A stretch of DNA of 64,000 nucleotides from Citrobacter freundii ATCC 8090 = MTCC 1658 = NBRC 12681 (GCF_011064845.1 NZ_CP049015.1:2666001-2730000); one strand, 5' to 3'; positions 28,666 through 39,171 are shown, numbered from the stretch's first letter. Notes: a model not told the origin generated them from the sequence alone. Program-made: numbers and translations.

Positions 28666-31600
28666 TTTACGCTCTCCTGTACCTGGTCATTGCCTTCGCC
28701 ATCCAACCAGTCAATGTTCTTCATCTTACGAACCACCACGAACTCATCACGGTTCGAACCTACGGTGCCGTAGTAGTTAAAGCCGTAGGCCAGGTGGGCA
28801 TAACCACCAATCATGTGCGTCGGTTTCGGTGTGATACGGGTCACCGAGTTATGGATCCCGCCGCGCTGCTCGGTAATCTCCGACCCCGGAATATTCACAA
28901 TGCGTTCCTGGGCGTGGTACATCATGGTCATCCCGGCCGGGACACGTTGACTCACAACCGCACGGGCGGTAAGTGCCCCGTTACTGTTAAAGACTTCGAT
29001 CCAGTCGTTATCCTCGATACCCAGATCTTTCGCATCCGCTTCGCTCATCCACACGATCGGACCGCCGCGGCCTAACGTCAGCATCAGCAGGTTATCGCTG
29101 TAGGTGGAGTGGATACCCCACTTCTGGTGTGGCGTCAGGAAGTTGAGCGCTTTTTCAGGGTTACCATTTGATTTCTCGCCCATCACCTCTTTCACCGAAC
29201 GGGTATCAATTGGTGGGCGGTAAACCAGCAGGCTTTCACCGAAGTCTCGCATCCACTGATGATCCTGATACAGCTGCTGGCGACCAGTCAGCGTACGCCA
29301 TGGGATCAGCTCGTGAACGTTGGTGTAACCAGCGTTGTAAGAAACATGTTCATCTTCCAGTCCTGACCAGGTCGGGCTGGAGATAATTTTGCGCGGCTGC
29401 GCCTGAATATCGCGGAAGCGGATTTTCTCGTCTTCTTTATTCAGCGCCAGATGCGTATGGTCACGGCCGGTAAATTCACTCAGCGCAGCCCAGGCTTTCA
29501 CCGCCACCTGACCGTTGGTTTCCGGTGCCAGGGTGAGGATCATCTCAGCGGCATCAATCGCCGTATTCAGCATCGGCTGGCCTTTTGCCGGGCCTTCAGC
29601 CTTGGTGTAGTTGAGCTTACGCAGCAGGTCCATTTCGCTCTGGGTGTTCCAGGCAATCCCTTTCCCGCCGTTCCCGACTTTATCCATCAGTGGGCCGATG
29701 GACGTGAAGCGTTCGTAGGTTGCCGGGTAATCACGCTCAACTGTCATGATGTGCGGCGCGGTAACGCCTGGAATCAGATCGCATTCGCCTTTCTTCCAGT
29801 CTTTAACATCCAACGGCTGCGCCAGTTCGGCGGCCGAGTCGTGCTGGATAGGCAGCGTCACTACGTCGGTTTCTTTGCCAAGGTGGCCCACGCAAACTTC
29901 AGAGAATTTCTTGGCGATAGCCTTGTAGATTTCCCAGTCGCTCTTCGATTCCCAGGCTGGATCAACGGCGGCAGACAACGGGTGAATAAACGGATGCATA
30001 TCCGAGGTATTCATATCGTCTTTTTCATACCAGGTGGCGGTCGGCAGCACGATGTCGGAGTACAGACAGGTGCTCGACAGACGGAAGTCCAGGGTAACGA
30101 CCAGATCCAGCTTGCCGTCCAGTCCGTTATCCTGCCATTCCACTTCTTCTGGCTTCACGCCCCCCTGTTTACCCAGATCCAGCCCCTGAATACCATGTTC
30201 AGTACCCAGCAGATACTTCAGCATGTACTCGTGGCCTTTACCGGAAGAGCCGAGCAGGTTAGAACGCCAGATAAACAGGTTACGCGGATGGTTTTTACCG
30301 TTCTCTGGTTGTTCAGCCGCAAAGCGAATAGAACCTTCCTTCAGAGATTTAACGGTGTAATCCACCGGTGTCATCCCGACTTTTTCCGCCTCACGCGCAA
30401 TGTACAGCGGGTTAGTACCCAATTGCGGCGCAGATGGCAACCAGCCCATACGTTCAGCGCGAACGTTAAAGTCAATCAAATGGCCACTATAGCGGGATTT
30501 GTCTGCCATCGGGGACAGCAGTTCCTGTGCCGTAACCGTCTCATAACGCCATTGGCTGGAGTGGTTATAGAAGTAGGACGTACTGTTCATGTGACGCGCC
30601 GGACGCTGCCAGTCAAGGGCAAACGCCAGCGGCTGCCAGCCGGTCTGCGGACGCAGTTTTTCCTGGCCCACGTAGTGCGCCCAGCCGCCGCCGCTCTGAC
30701 CGACGCAGCCGCAGAACACCAGCATGTTAATCAGACCACGATAGTTCATATCGAGGTGGTACCAGTGGTTCAGACCCGCGCCGACAATAATCATTGAGCG
30801 GCCGTGCGTTTTATCTGCGTTATCGGCAAATTCACGGGCAATACGCACGATCTGAGCGCGCGATACGCCAGTGATTTTCTCTGCCCATGCCGGGGTATAC
30901 GCTTTGATATCGTCGTAGCTGGAAGCGCAGTTTTCATCGTTCAGACCGCGTTCCAGACCGTAGTTGGCCATGGTCAGATCGTAAACGGTGGTCACCAGCG
31001 CGGTGCTGCCATCTGCCAGTTGCAGGCGTTTTACCGGCAGTTTGTGCAGCAGAACATTTTCCAGTTCAACTTTGCTAAAGTGCTCGGTACCTTCGCCGCC
31101 AAAATACGGGAAGCCGACTTCAGCGATGTCGTCCTGGCTGCCCAACAGGCTGAGCTGCAGTTCGGTTTCGTTACCGGACGTGCCGTCGCGCTGCTCAAGG
31201 TTCCATTTACCTTTTTCACCCCAGCGGAAACCAATTGAACCGTTTGGCGCAACCATTTCGCCGTCGGTATTGATGGCAACGGTTTTCCACTCGGGATTAT
31301 TTTCCTGACCCAGGGAGTCAACCAGATCGGCGGCACGCAGCATACGACCCGCCGCATAATACCCGTCACGCTCTTCGAGCATCACCAGCATCGGGAAGTC
31401 GGTGTAACGACGCACGTAGTCGGTGAAGTATTGGCTCGGGTTATCAAGGTGGAACTCGCGTAGCATGACGTGGCCCATTGCCAGCGCCATTGCGGCATCG
31501 GTACCCTGCTTCGGAGCCAGCCACAGATCGCAGAGTTTAGCGATTTCAGCGTAATCCGGGGTGATGGCGACCGTTTTAGTCCCTTTGTAGCGAACTTCCG

Positions 31601-32405
31601 TGAAGAAGTGCGCATCTGGGGTACGGGTCTGCGGAACGTTTGAACCCCAGGCGATAATGTAACTGGAGTTATACCAGTCGGCAGATTCCGGAACGTCAGT
31701 CTGCTCACCCCAGGTCTGCGGAGACGCAGGCGGCAAGTCACAGTACCAATCGTAGAAGCTCAGGCAGGTGCCGCCAATCAGCGACAGATATCGTGCACCG
31801 GAGGCGTAGGAAACCATCGACATCGCAGGGATCGGTGAGAAGCCCGCCACGCGGTCAGGACCGTAGGTTTTAACGGTGTAAACGTTAGAAGCGGCAATCA
31901 GCTCATTCACTTCCTGCCAGGAAGAACGCACGAAACCACCACGACCACGCGCTTGTTTGAAGCTTTTTGCTTTATCGGCGTCTTCGATGATGGAGGCCCA
32001 TGCGTCTACCGGATCGCTGTGCAGTCTTTTCGCTTCACGCCACATTTTCATCAGGCGTTTGCGCATCAGCGGGTATTTCAGACGGTTAGCGCTGTAGAGA
32101 TACCAGGAATAGCTTGCACCACGAGGGCAACCACGAGGCTCGTGGTTTGGCAGGTCCGGACGGGTACGCGGATAATCGGTTTGCTGGGTTTCCCAGGTCA
32201 CCAGACCATTTTTCACATAGATTTTCCAGCTGCATGAGCCAGTGCAGTTTACCCCGTGGGTTGAACGCACGATTTTGTCATGCTGCCAACGCTGGCGGTA
32301 TCCGTCCTCCCAGTCCCTGTTGGTATTGAGAAGCTGGCCATGCCCATCGGCAAAGGTTTCGCCCTTCTGCTTGAAGTAGCGAAACCGGTCCAGGAATTTA
32401 CTCAT
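28662..32405 (-). CDS. narG: Respiratory nitrate reductase A alpha subunit, catalytic
   Basis: 1247 residues from ATG 32403-32405 (MSKFLDRFRYFKQKG), the E. coli length. The longer frame of 50 more codons has no support, while the chosen start follows a TAGGAG ribosome binding site. The FS0 [4Fe-4S] ligands His50, Cys54 and Cys58 (THGVNCTGSCSW) are present, with the fourth Cys in RGCPRGAS. Mo-bis-MGD oxidoreductase of the DMSO reductase family with an Asp ligand to Mo. It reduces nitrate to nitrite on the cytoplasmic side, coupled to proton motive force. First gene of narGHJI. Confidence 0.98.
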   Translation of the reverse strand: MSKFLDRFRYFKQKGETFADGHGQLLNTNRDWEDGYRQRWQHDKIVRSTHGVNCTGSCSWKIYVKNGLVTWETQQTDYPRTRPDLPNHEPRGCPRGASYSWYLYSANRLKYPLMRKRLMKMWREAKRLHSDPVDAWASIIEDADKAKSFKQARGRGGFVRSSWQEVNELIAASNVYTVKTYGPDRVAGFSPIPAMSMVSYASGARYLSLIGGTCLSFYDWYCDLPPASPQTWGEQTDVPESADWYNSSYIIAWGSNVPQTRTPDAHFFTEVRYKGTKTVAITPDYAEIAKLCDLWLAPKQGTDAAMALAMGHVMLREFHLDNPSQYFTDYVRRYTDFPMLVMLEERDGYYAAGRMLRAADLVDSLGQENNPEWKTVAINTDGEMVAPNGSIGFRWGEKGKWNLEQRDGTSGNETELQLSLLGSQDDIAEVGFPYFGGEGTEHFSKVELENVLLHKLPVKRLQLADGSTALVTTVYDLTMANYGLERGLNDENCASSYDDIKAYTPAWAEKITGVSRAQIVRIAREFADNADKTHGRSMIIVGAGLNHWYHLDMNYRGLINMLVFCGCVGQSGGGWAHYVGQEKLRPQTGWQPLAFALDWQRPARHMNSTSYFYNHSSQWRYETVTAQELLSPMADKSRYSGHLIDFNVRAERMGWLPSAPQLGTNPLYIAREAEKVGMTPVDYTVKSLKEGSIRFAAEQPENGKNHPRNLFIWRSNLLGSSGKGHEYMLKYLLGTEHGIQGLDLGKQGGVKPEEVEWQDNGLDGKLDLVVTLDFRLSSTCLYSDIVLPTATWYEKDDMNTSDMHPFIHPLSAAVDPAWESKSDWEIYKAIAKKFSEVCVGHLGKETDVVTLPIQHDSAAELAQPLDVKDWKKGECDLIPGVTAPHIMTVERDYPATYERFTSIGPLMDKVGNGGKGIAWNTQSEMDLLRKLNYTKAEGPAKGQPMLNTAIDAAEMILTLAPETNGQVAVKAWAALSEFTGRDHTHLALNKEDEKIRFRDIQAQPRKIISSPTWSGLEDEHVSYNAGYTNVHELIPWRTLTGRQQLYQDHQWMRDFGESLLVYRPPIDTRSVKEVMGEKSNGNPEKALNFLTPHQKWGIHSTYSDNLLMLTLGRGGPIVWMSEADAKDLGIEDNDWIEVFNSNGALTARAVVSQRVPAGMTMMYHAQERIVNIPGSEITEQRGGIHNSVTRITPKPTHMIGGYAHLAYGFNYYGTVGSNRDEFVVVRKMKNIDWLDGEGNDQVQESVK

Positions 32406-32493
32406 CGGTTTTCTCCTGTAGGAGCCTGACGGCTCTCTGATAAATCGACATTGCTTGATTGAGAGCGAAGGTAACGCTCTGAAAGGGCGTGAG

Positions 32494-32507
32494 AATTGAT
32501 AACGATC
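32494..32507. promoter_or_regulatory. FNR site of the narG promoter
   Basis: TTGATAACGATCAA fits the FNR consensus TTGAT-N4-ATCAA exactly, 90-100 bases upstream of the narG start, where the E. coli promoter has its essential FNR site. Confidence 0.88.
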
Positions 32508-32639
32508 AAGGCAGGCAGGGATGAAAAATGAGGGTTGGTTTTTACATACCCCCAAAGTGGGATATTGATAATTAATGTAATAAATTGAATTTAAAGGATT
32601 TTTAATAATTCAATTATCATGCAAATGTTAAATTCTTTA

Positions 32640-32662
32640 TAAGTGGGTATTAAGGGGTATCC
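32640..32662. promoter_or_regulatory. NarL heptamer sites upstream of narG
   Basis: AGGGGTA (32653-32659) fits the inverse NarL heptamer exactly and GTGGGTA (32643-32649) at six of seven. They lie about 150 bases upstream of the FNR site, like the remote NarL sites of E. coli narG, which need IHF-bent DNA; the intervening DNA is AT-rich. Confidence 0.6.
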
Positions 32663-32743
32663 CCCCTGCTTAGCATGTTGTGTTCGCCGTTCTCACAGGC
32701 TGTTGTCATGCCACAATACAAAAGTATGTTGTAACTAATTACA

Positions 32744-32773
32744 GATAAAAAAAAGCGCGGTCTAACACCGCGC
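32744..32773 (-). terminator. Rho-independent terminator of narK
   Basis: GCGCGGTGTTAGACCGCGC on the minus strand followed by a T run (complement of the A run at 32747-32754). Confidence 0.85.
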
Positions 32774-32792
32774 AATGGATAATCAACTTACA

Positions 32793-32903
32793 CTTCATCC
32801 TTCAAACTGCTTCGCGTTGGCTGCGCTCGTTCTCCCCAGTCACTTACTTCTGTTAGCTCCTGGGGATTTCTCACTTGCCGCCTTGATGCAGTTAGAATGA
32901 TTT
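32793..32903. repeat. ERIC (intergenic repeat unit) element downstream of narK
   Basis: Contains the ERIC core CCCCAGTCACTTACTTCTGT followed by TAGCTCCTGGGGATT, which matches the classic ERIC primer sequences as I recall them. The ends CTTCATCCTTCAAACTGC and GCAGTTAGAATGATTTTG are imperfect inverted repeats. It lies between the narK stop and its terminator. Confidence 0.85.
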
Positions 32904-32919
32904 TGTGTATACCACTTTT

Positions 32920-34311
32920 TTACTTTTTAGAATGACGTCCGTATACCGCCCAGGTGATAACCACACAAGCGACATAGAAGATCAGAAATACTTTCATCGC
33001 ACCGACCGGAGAACCGGTTAATGCCAGGGACGTGCCAAATGCTTTCGGGATAAAGAAGCCGCCGATCGCACCAATAGCAGAGATAAAGCCCAATGCTGCC
33101 GCCGTATCGGTTGCCGCCTCGCGCATCGCTTTCTCTTCTGAACCACCTTCAGCTTTCACTCTGTCCATCGTCAGTTTGCGAAAGATTACAGAGATCATCT
33201 GGAAGGTTGAACCACTCCCCAGACCAGCCGTCAGGAACAACGCCAGGAACACAGCGAAGAAGGCAATGAAGTTGCCACCGACACCGTTTGATGGCAGCGT
33301 CAGGAACAGTAAGGCACTGAAAATAGCCATCAGAATGAAGTTCACCAGCGTGACGCGGGTCCCGCCCAGACGGTCAGAGATTGCGCCGCCCGCAGAACGC
33401 GCCAGCGCACCAATGAACGGGCCAAAGAAGGCGTAATGCAGGATCTGCACCTCTGGGAACTGCGTTTTTGACAGCATCGCGAAACCGGCAGAGAAACCGA
33501 TAAAGGAACCGAAGGTCGCCAGATACAGCAGGCTCATAATCCACAAATGCCCGCGTTTCAGCACCGGCAATTGCTCTTTCAGCGAGGCTTTGGAGGTTGC
33601 CAGTTCGTTCATACCGAACCATGCTGCCAGCGTGAAAATAGCGAGGAACGGCACCCAAATCCATGCAGCGTTTGCCAGATACAGCTGCGTGCCATCCGGT
33701 TGTTCAACCCCGTGGCTACCAAATGCGGCAAAGATTGACAATGAAACCACCAGCGGCGCGACCAACTGCATCACGCTGACGCCCATGTTGCCCAGGCCAC
33801 CGTTCAGACCCAGCGCGCCGCCCTGTTTCTGTTTTGGAAAGAAGAAGCTGATGTTTGCCATACTGGACGCAAAGTTCGCACCAGCGAAGCCGCACAGCAG
33901 GGAGATAATAATAAAGGTACTAAACGGCGTGGAGGTATCCTGCACCGCAAAACCTAACCATACGCAAGGAATGATCAGGATGCCGGTGCTAAATGCCGTC
34001 CAGCGACGTCCACCAAACAGGGGGACCATAAAGGAGTACGGAACACGCAGCAGCGCGCCGGACACCGAAGGTAATGCCGTCAGCATGAACAGTTGTTCAG
34101 TGGTGAAATCAAATCCGACTTTCGGTAAGTTCACCGCCACGGCGCTAAATAACATCCACACGCAAAACGCCAGCAGCAAACAAGGGACGGAAATCCACAG
34201 GTTACGGCTGGCGATTCGTTGACCACGCTGCTGCCAGAAGGCGGGATCTTCCGGCCGCCATTCGGTAATTACAGCTCCAGATGCCCTTTCCGGGGCAGAT
34301 GAGTGACTCAT
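32920..34311 (-). CDS. narK: Nitrate/nitrite transporter NarK
   Basis: 463 residues from ATG 34309-34311 (MSHSSAPERASGAVI), preceded by GAGGTG; the frame extends 12 more codons without support. Twelve-helix major facilitator of the nitrate-nitrite porter group, with the glycine-rich nitrate signatures GFAGANFASSMANISFFFP and, later, GLGSGSTFQMI and AIGAIGGF. It exchanges external nitrate for internal nitrite during anaerobic respiration. It lies upstream of narGHJI in the same direction, is separated from it by a terminator, and is divergent from narXL. Confidence 0.97.
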   Translation of the reverse strand: MSHSSAPERASGAVITEWRPEDPAFWQQRGQRIASRNLWISVPCLLLAFCVWMLFSAVAVNLPKVGFDFTTEQLFMLTALPSVSGALLRVPYSFMVPLFGGRRWTAFSTGILIIPCVWLGFAVQDTSTPFSTFIIISLLCGFAGANFASSMANISFFFPKQKQGGALGLNGGLGNMGVSVMQLVAPLVVSLSIFAAFGSHGVEQPDGTQLYLANAAWIWVPFLAIFTLAAWFGMNELATSKASLKEQLPVLKRGHLWIMSLLYLATFGSFIGFSAGFAMLSKTQFPEVQILHYAFFGPFIGALARSAGGAISDRLGGTRVTLVNFILMAIFSALLFLTLPSNGVGGNFIAFFAVFLALFLTAGLGSGSTFQMISVIFRKLTMDRVKAEGGSEEKAMREAATDTAAALGFISAIGAIGGFFIPKAFGTSLALTGSPVGAMKVFLIFYVACVVITWAVYGRHSKK

Positions 34312-34370
34312 AGACACCTCTGATACTTGTTTCGATGCCTGCAACATTAGGGTTTACAGCTGGAGGTAAG

Positions 34371-34384
34371 TTGATATAAATCAA
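34371..34384. promoter_or_regulatory. FNR site of the narK promoter
   Basis: TTGATATAAATCAA fits the FNR consensus exactly, 60 bases upstream of the narK start codon. With a centre at -41.5 this predicts a leader of about 25 bases. Confidence 0.88.
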
Positions 34385-34526
34385 AGGAAAAGGTGTCATT
34401 ATTCATGCCTAAAATTTATTATTACCCTTAATGAGTACATAACTTCGGTAAAAAAGATGTGGTTTTTCACGCTTCTGTCGCCCCCTACTCCCCCTCGCCC
34501 AGGATCTCTCCCTCCACTGGCAATTA

Positions 34527-34553
34527 AGGGGTAGCCCGTTTGAGGTATGGGTA
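34527..34553. promoter_or_regulatory. NarL heptamers in the narK-narX divergent region
   Basis: AGGGGTA (34527-34533) and ATGGGTA (34547-34553) both fit the inverse NarL heptamer and are spaced 20 bases. ATGAGTA near 34431 also fits. The region of about 340 bases holds no other gene. Confidence 0.6.
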
Positions 34554-34651
34554 TACTCCAGTGTATCGCCGAGAATAACGCCACTGCCTGCAGCAGAATC
34601 GTCATTCAATAAGGTTTTCTGTTCGACGAAAACCCGAAGGAACAAGTCACC

Positions 34652-36448
34652 ATGTTTAAACGTTGTCTCTCCCCGCTTACGCTGGTCAACCAGGTGGCGC
34701 TGATTGTTTTATTGTCCACAGCCATCGGCGTGGCGGGTATGGCTGTCTCCGGCTGGCTGGTTCAGGGCGTTCAGGGTAGCGCCCATGCAATCAACAAAGC
34801 GGGATCGCTGCGCATGCAGAGTTATCGCCTGCTGGCAGCCGTACCGCTGGACGCTAGCGATCAACCGCTGCTGGATGAAATGGAGCAAACGGCGTTTAGC
34901 CCGGAGTTGACGCGTGCCGCAAAGCGAGATGGACAACAGGCGCAGTTAAAAGCATTACAGGATTACTGGCACACTGAACTTGCGCCGGGACTTGCGCATG
35001 CGCAAACGCCTGATGCGGTAGCGCAGGATGTGACGCGCTTTGTGGGCGGACTGGATAAATTGGTCACCGCCTTTGACCATACCACCGAATTACGCATTGA
35101 ACGCGTCGTCCTGCTGCATCGCCTGATGGCCGTATTTATGGCATTGCTGCTGGTTTTCACCATTATCTGGCTGCGCGTGCGCCTGTTAGAGCCGTGGAAA
35201 CAGCTGCTGTCGATGGCGCGAGCCGTCAGCCAGCGTGATTTTACCCAACGCGCGCATATCAGCGGTCGTAATGAGATGGCGGCTCTGGGCTCGGCGCTAA
35301 ATAATATGTCGGAAGAACTGGCCGAAAGTTACGCTGTGCTGGAACAGCGAGTACAGGAGAAAACGGCGGGGCTGGAGCACAAAAATCAGATTCTTTCTTT
35401 CCTGTGGCAAGCTAACCGCCGCCTGCACTCTCAGGTGCCGTTGTGCGAACGCCTCTCTCCGGTACTGAATGGTTTGCAAAATTTGACCTTGCTGCATGAT
35501 ATTGAGCTCCGGGTTTACGACCTGGAAGATGAAAACAATCATCAGGAATTTACCTGTCAGTCAAATGCCAGCTGTGATGAGAAAGGTTGCCATCTGTGTC
35601 CTCGCGGAACGCTGCCCGCGATTGACGGCGGGATTACATTGAAATGGCGGCTGACCGACGCGCATACCCAGTATGGTATTTTGCTCGCCACCTTGCCGAA
35701 CGGACGCCATCTCAGCCACGATCAGCAGCAGCTGGTTGATACACTGGTTGAGCAACTGACCGCAACGCTTGCGCTCGACAGGCATCAGGAGCGTCAACAG
35801 CAGTTGATTGTGATGGAAGAGCGTGCCACCATTGCGCGCGAACTTCATGATTCTATTGCACAATCGCTCTCTTGTATGAAGATGCAGGTTAGCTGTTTAC
35901 AGATGCAGGGCGATGCACTTTCAGATAACTGTCGCGAGTTGCTCAGCCAGATTCGTAACGAGCTAAATGCTTCATGGGCACAACTGCGAGAACTGTTAAC
36001 CACCTTCCGTTTACAGCTCACGGAACCTGGATTACGACCGGCGCTGGAGGCCAGCTGTCAGGAGTACAGCGCCCGTTTTGGATTTACGGTTAAGCTGGAT
36101 TATCAGCTACCGCCACGCCTGGTCCCTTCGCATCAGGCGATTCACCTGCTACAAATTGCGCGCGAAGCCCTGAGCAACGCACTTAAACACTCTCAGGCCA
36201 ATGAAGTGGTCGTGACGGTGGTGCAAAATGGCAAGCAGGTCAAACTGACAGTGCAAGATAACGGCTGCGGCGTACCGGAAAACGCCGAACGCAGTAACCA
36301 CTACGGCATGATAATAATGCGCGACCGCGCGCAGAGCTTGCGCGGCGATTGCCGCGTACGCCGTCGCGAGACGGGCGGTACTGAAGTTGCTGTCACTTTT
36401 ATTCCCGAAACAAACTTCACAGAAGTCCAAGGAGATACCCATGAGTAA
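34652..36448 (+). CDS. narX: Nitrate/nitrite sensor histidine kinase NarX
   Basis: 598 residues, the E. coli length. Domains: short N terminus; TM1 (about 15-37); periplasmic sensor with the ligand-binding P box around [16 protein letters not shown]2 (about 150-172); HAMP; a cysteine-bearing central region ([15 protein letters not shown]); then the HPK7 transmitter with phospho-accepting His399 ([13 protein letters not shown]) and the ATPase G box ([10 protein letters not shown]). It phosphorylates NarL when nitrate, and less so nitrite, is present. It overlaps narL by eight bases. Confidence 0.97.
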   Translation: MFKRCLSPLTLVNQVALIVLLSTAIGVAGMAVSGWLVQGVQGSAHAINKAGSLRMQSYRLLAAVPLDASDQPLLDEMEQTAFSPELTRAAKRDGQQAQLKALQDYWHTELAPGLAHAQTPDAVAQDVTRFVGGLDKLVTAFDHTTELRIERVVLLHRLMAVFMALLLVFTIIWLRVRLLEPWKQLLSMARAVSQRDFTQRAHISGRNEMAALGSALNNMSEELAESYAVLEQRVQEKTAGLEHKNQILSFLWQANRRLHSQVPLCERLSPVLNGLQNLTLLHDIELRVYDLEDENNHQEFTCQSNASCDEKGCHLCPRGTLPAIDGGITLKWRLTDAHTQYGILLATLPNGRHLSHDQQQLVDTLVEQLTATLALDRHQERQQQLIVMEERATIARELHDSIAQSLSCMKMQVSCLQMQGDALSDNCRELLSQIRNELNASWAQLRELLTTFRLQLTEPGLRPALEASCQEYSARFGFTVKLDYQLPPRLVPSHQAIHLLQIAREALSNALKHSQANEVVVTVVQNGKQVKLTVQDNGCGVPENAERSNHYGMIIMRDRAQSLRGDCRVRRRETGGTEVAVTFIPETNFTEVQGDTHE

Positions 36449-37091
36449 TCTGGAACCGGCAACTATCCTGTTGATCGACGATCATCCGATGCTGAGAACC
36501 GGTGTAAAACAGCTTGTCAGCATGGCGCCCGATATTACCGTTGTCGGCGAAGCCAGCAATGGTGAGCAGGGTATCGAGCTGGCTGAATCCCTTGATCCCG
36601 ATCTGATCCTGCTTGATCTCAACATGCCCGGCATGAACGGTCTGGAAACCCTCGATAAGCTGCGTGAAAAATCACTGTCGGGCCGTATCGTTGTGTTTAG
36701 CGTATCCAATCATGAAGAAGATGTGGTTACCGCACTGAAGCGTGGTGCCGACGGTTACCTGCTGAAAGATATGGAGCCAGAAGATTTACTGAAAGCATTG
36801 CAGCAGGCTGCCGCTGGTGAAATGGTGCTGAGCGAAGCCTTAACCCCGGTTCTGGCCGCCAGCCTGCGCGCCAATCGCGCAACATCCGACCGTGATGTTA
36901 CTCAACTGACGCCGCGCGAACGCGATATTCTTAAACTCATCGCCCAGGGTCTGCCTAATAAGATGATCGCCCGCCGCCTCGACATCACCGAAAGCACAGT
37001 AAAAGTTCACGTGAAGCATATGCTGAAGAAAATGAAGCTCAAATCACGCGTTGAAGCCGCGGTATGGGTGCACCAGGAACGCATTTTCTGA
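36441..37091 (+). CDS. narL: Nitrate/nitrite response regulator NarL
   Basis: 216 residues from ATG 36441 ([16 protein letters not shown]), after CAAGGAGATACCC. Receiver domain with phosphorylatable Asp59 ([10 protein letters not shown]) and a LuxR-type helix-turn-helix at the C terminus ([19 protein letters not shown]). Phosphorylated NarL binds TACYYMT heptamers to activate narG and narK and to repress fermentation genes such as adhE, which also lies in this window. Translationally coupled to narX by an eight-base overlap. Confidence 0.98.
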   Translation: MSNLEPATILLIDDHPMLRTGVKQLVSMAPDITVVGEASNGEQGIELAESLDPDLILLDLNMPGMNGLETLDKLREKSLSGRIVVFSVSNHEEDVVTALKRGADGYLLKDMEPEDLLKALQQAAAGEMVLSEALTPVLAASLRANRATSDRDVTQLTPRERDILKLIAQGLPNKMIARRLDITESTVKVHVKHMLKKMKLKSRVEAAVWVHQERIF

Positions 37092-37112
37092 TAACGCGCT
37101 CATGCGTCATTG

Positions 37113-38498
37113 TTAACGAGGATCATTTTCCGAAACGGTAATAAACGGTTCGGTCAGTGATAGCGTGATCTCATTGGAAGAGACACGCTGGCCCTGCTCA
37201 TCTTCTACCACCACAGACAACCGCCAGCGGTTTGTCGCACCTTCTCTGTTGTCCCACTTCGGCATAATAATCGTCCAACCCTGAGCGCTTCGGCTATTGC
37301 TGCCCGCCGTTAAGCTCAACGCCTGAGTATCCCCCTGCCATGCCAGACGACGGATCCCATGCAAACTACGCACCTGCACCTTCAACGCCACCGTCTCACC
37401 AGGCTTGAGATCCCAGGGTGGCGTGGCCAAAAATACCGACAGTGTTTTACGCTGGCGATACTCCAGCGTCGGCAGATTGTTACGTTGTGGATCGTCATAA
37501 CGACTGCCGCGCAGCGATCGGCTGTTTGCCACCTCGCTTACCATCAGCTGTTTTTTTAGCGGCACACCAAAACGATAATTTAGCGTTAATCCGAGGTTAT
37601 TCTGACTGACGCCATTTTCACCCTGCTTATGCTGTGCTGTCACGGTGATCAGCGGCACCGGCGTATAGCTCAATCCCAGATTCACCGCCACAGGATTGTG
37701 GTACCCGGTTCCGGAATGAAACAGATCCACCTGGTCACCAAAATACTGCTCCACGCTGACGCTGGTATTGAGATGTTGATAGAACGGCATGCGCATTTGC
37801 GCGGTCAGGTCGTATCCCCGGGCCATCCGTTGTTCTTGAGTTGCAAAACGATCCTGCCAGGAGGACAACGGTTGATAGTAATTAGCAGATAAACGGAGGT
37901 ATTCACCCCACGCCTCTGCCCCCACGCCTCCCCGAGGCAGATTCTCATCCAGCAGGTTGTCATAAAAGGTGTTGTAACCCAGTAACCAACCGTCACGAAC
38001 CCAGCGCTGCCCAATCCCCGCATTACTGACCAGGCCTCCGTCCTGTTGCGTCAGCCCCAACTGGCTCCATGTGAGATAACGTTGATTGTCCTGCCACGGG
38101 ATAAACCAACTTCCCCGACTCCCGGTAAAGCTGCCTTCGTTATCCACCTGCAACCCGACGCTGGCGTTTCCCCAGGGAGAGAGCCAGGATTCCAGTTGCT
38201 GATTCACCTGTTCGCTGACCCTGTCGCGCACCTGGCCAAACGCAAACTGCTTCGCCTGTTCACCTGTATCAAGCCCGTTATCGGTCATGCTGGCTTCACC
38301 AAACGCTTTGACCATTTCGGCAAAGTGCTTTTCGCCTGCCCGCGACTCCGGCGCCATACCAAGATCGGGCAAGCCATCACTATTGTTATCGAAAGGGTTT
38401 TCCGCCTGGTGAATAAATGACGATTGCGCGCTGGCAGTACCGCCTGCCAACGGCAAGAGTGCAAATACAGCGAGAGATAAATAAATAATACGGCTCAA
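37113..38498 (-). CDS. ychO: Inverse-autotransporter beta-domain protein YchO (invasin/intimin-like)
   Basis: 461 residues. Signal peptide about residues 1-24 (MSRIIYLSLAVFALLPLAGGTASA). The rest is the intimin/invasin beta-barrel domain (SEQVNQQLESWLSPWGNASVG, then GSRGSWFIPWQDNQRYLTWSQLG), with a short Ig-like C-terminal extension (about 360-460) and no long passenger. An outer-membrane location is expected. E. coli YchO (YchP) has been linked to adhesion and invasion. It converges with narL. Confidence 0.9.
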   Translation of the reverse strand: MSRIIYLSLAVFALLPLAGGTASAQSSFIHQAENPFDNNSDGLPDLGMAPESRAGEKHFAEMVKAFGEASMTDNGLDTGEQAKQFAFGQVRDRVSEQVNQQLESWLSPWGNASVGLQVDNEGSFTGSRGSWFIPWQDNQRYLTWSQLGLTQQDGGLVSNAGIGQRWVRDGWLLGYNTFYDNLLDENLPRGGVGAEAWGEYLRLSANYYQPLSSWQDRFATQEQRMARGYDLTAQMRMPFYQHLNTSVSVEQYFGDQVDLFHSGTGYHNPVAVNLGLSYTPVPLITVTAQHKQGENGVSQNNLGLTLNYRFGVPLKKQLMVSEVANSRSLRGSRYDDPQRNNLPTLEYRQRKTLSVFLATPPWDLKPGETVALKVQVRSLHGIRRLAWQGDTQALSLTAGSNSRSAQGWTIIMPKWDNREGATNRWRLSVVVEDEQGQRVSSNEITLSLTEPFITVSENDPR

Positions 38499-38673
38499 AT
38501 CGTTAGTGGTTTCTTATATCTATTAGCCACAGCGGCATACTTATCTTAAACCATAACGTCTTCAGTATTGATTTTCAGCCCTTCCTTCCTTTTTCGGCAT
38601 TATCCTGGCATCTAGAAATAGGTGTAACATACGTGTCAGTTTTTAACGCTCACATGCAGCAAAAGGAGTAAAA

Positions 38674-39027
38674 ATGCAAAAGATAGTGATCGTCGCGAAC
38701 GGTGCAGCCTATGGAAGCGAATCGTTATTTAACAGCCTACGTCTGGCTATCGCCTTGCGCGAGCAGGAAGGGGATCTCGATCTGCGTTTGTTTTTAATGT
38801 CGGACGCGGTAACCGCGGGATTGCGTGGTCAAAAACCCGCGGAAGGATACAATATTCAGCAAATGCTGGAGATTCTGACGGCGCAAAATGTGCCGGTCAA
38901 ACTGTGCAAAACCTGCACCGATGGCCGTGGAATCACCACGCTGCCGTTAATTGACGGAGTAGCCGTCGGCACGCTGGTTGAACTGGCTCAATGGACGCTG
39001 GCTGCAGATAAAGTGCTGACCTTCTGA
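38674..39027 (+). CDS. ychN: DsrE/F-family sulfur relay-like protein YchN
   Basis: 117 residues, the family length. The DsrE/DsrF fold starts MQKIVIVANGAAYGSESLFNSLRLA. Conserved cysteines lie in KLCKTCTDGRG. The E. coli protein forms a homohexamer. A role in sulfur transfer is inferred from the fold but not shown. Ribosome binding site AAAGGAG. It lies downstream of, and divergent from, ychO. Confidence 0.93.
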   Translation: MQKIVIVANGAAYGSESLFNSLRLAIALREQEGDLDLRLFLMSDAVTAGLRGQKPAEGYNIQQMLEILTAQNVPVKLCKTCTDGRGITTLPLIDGVAVGTLVELAQWTLAADKVLTF

Positions 39028-39171
39028 TACACCGCTTTCAGGCAAGCACACTGAAAGTGTCGATAATTTCCGGATTTAATCGTAGATGGGCGCGGTTTCG
39101 TTGAACGTTAGCACGCCCTTTCAATCCTTTTGAGGGATTTTGTCACTTTTGTTTAATCGTTATGCCATTTT

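Noticed and set aside
29451..30797. 448-codon open frame opposite narG
   Set aside because: Antisense shadow of narG; no recognisable domain and GC-skewed residue composition.
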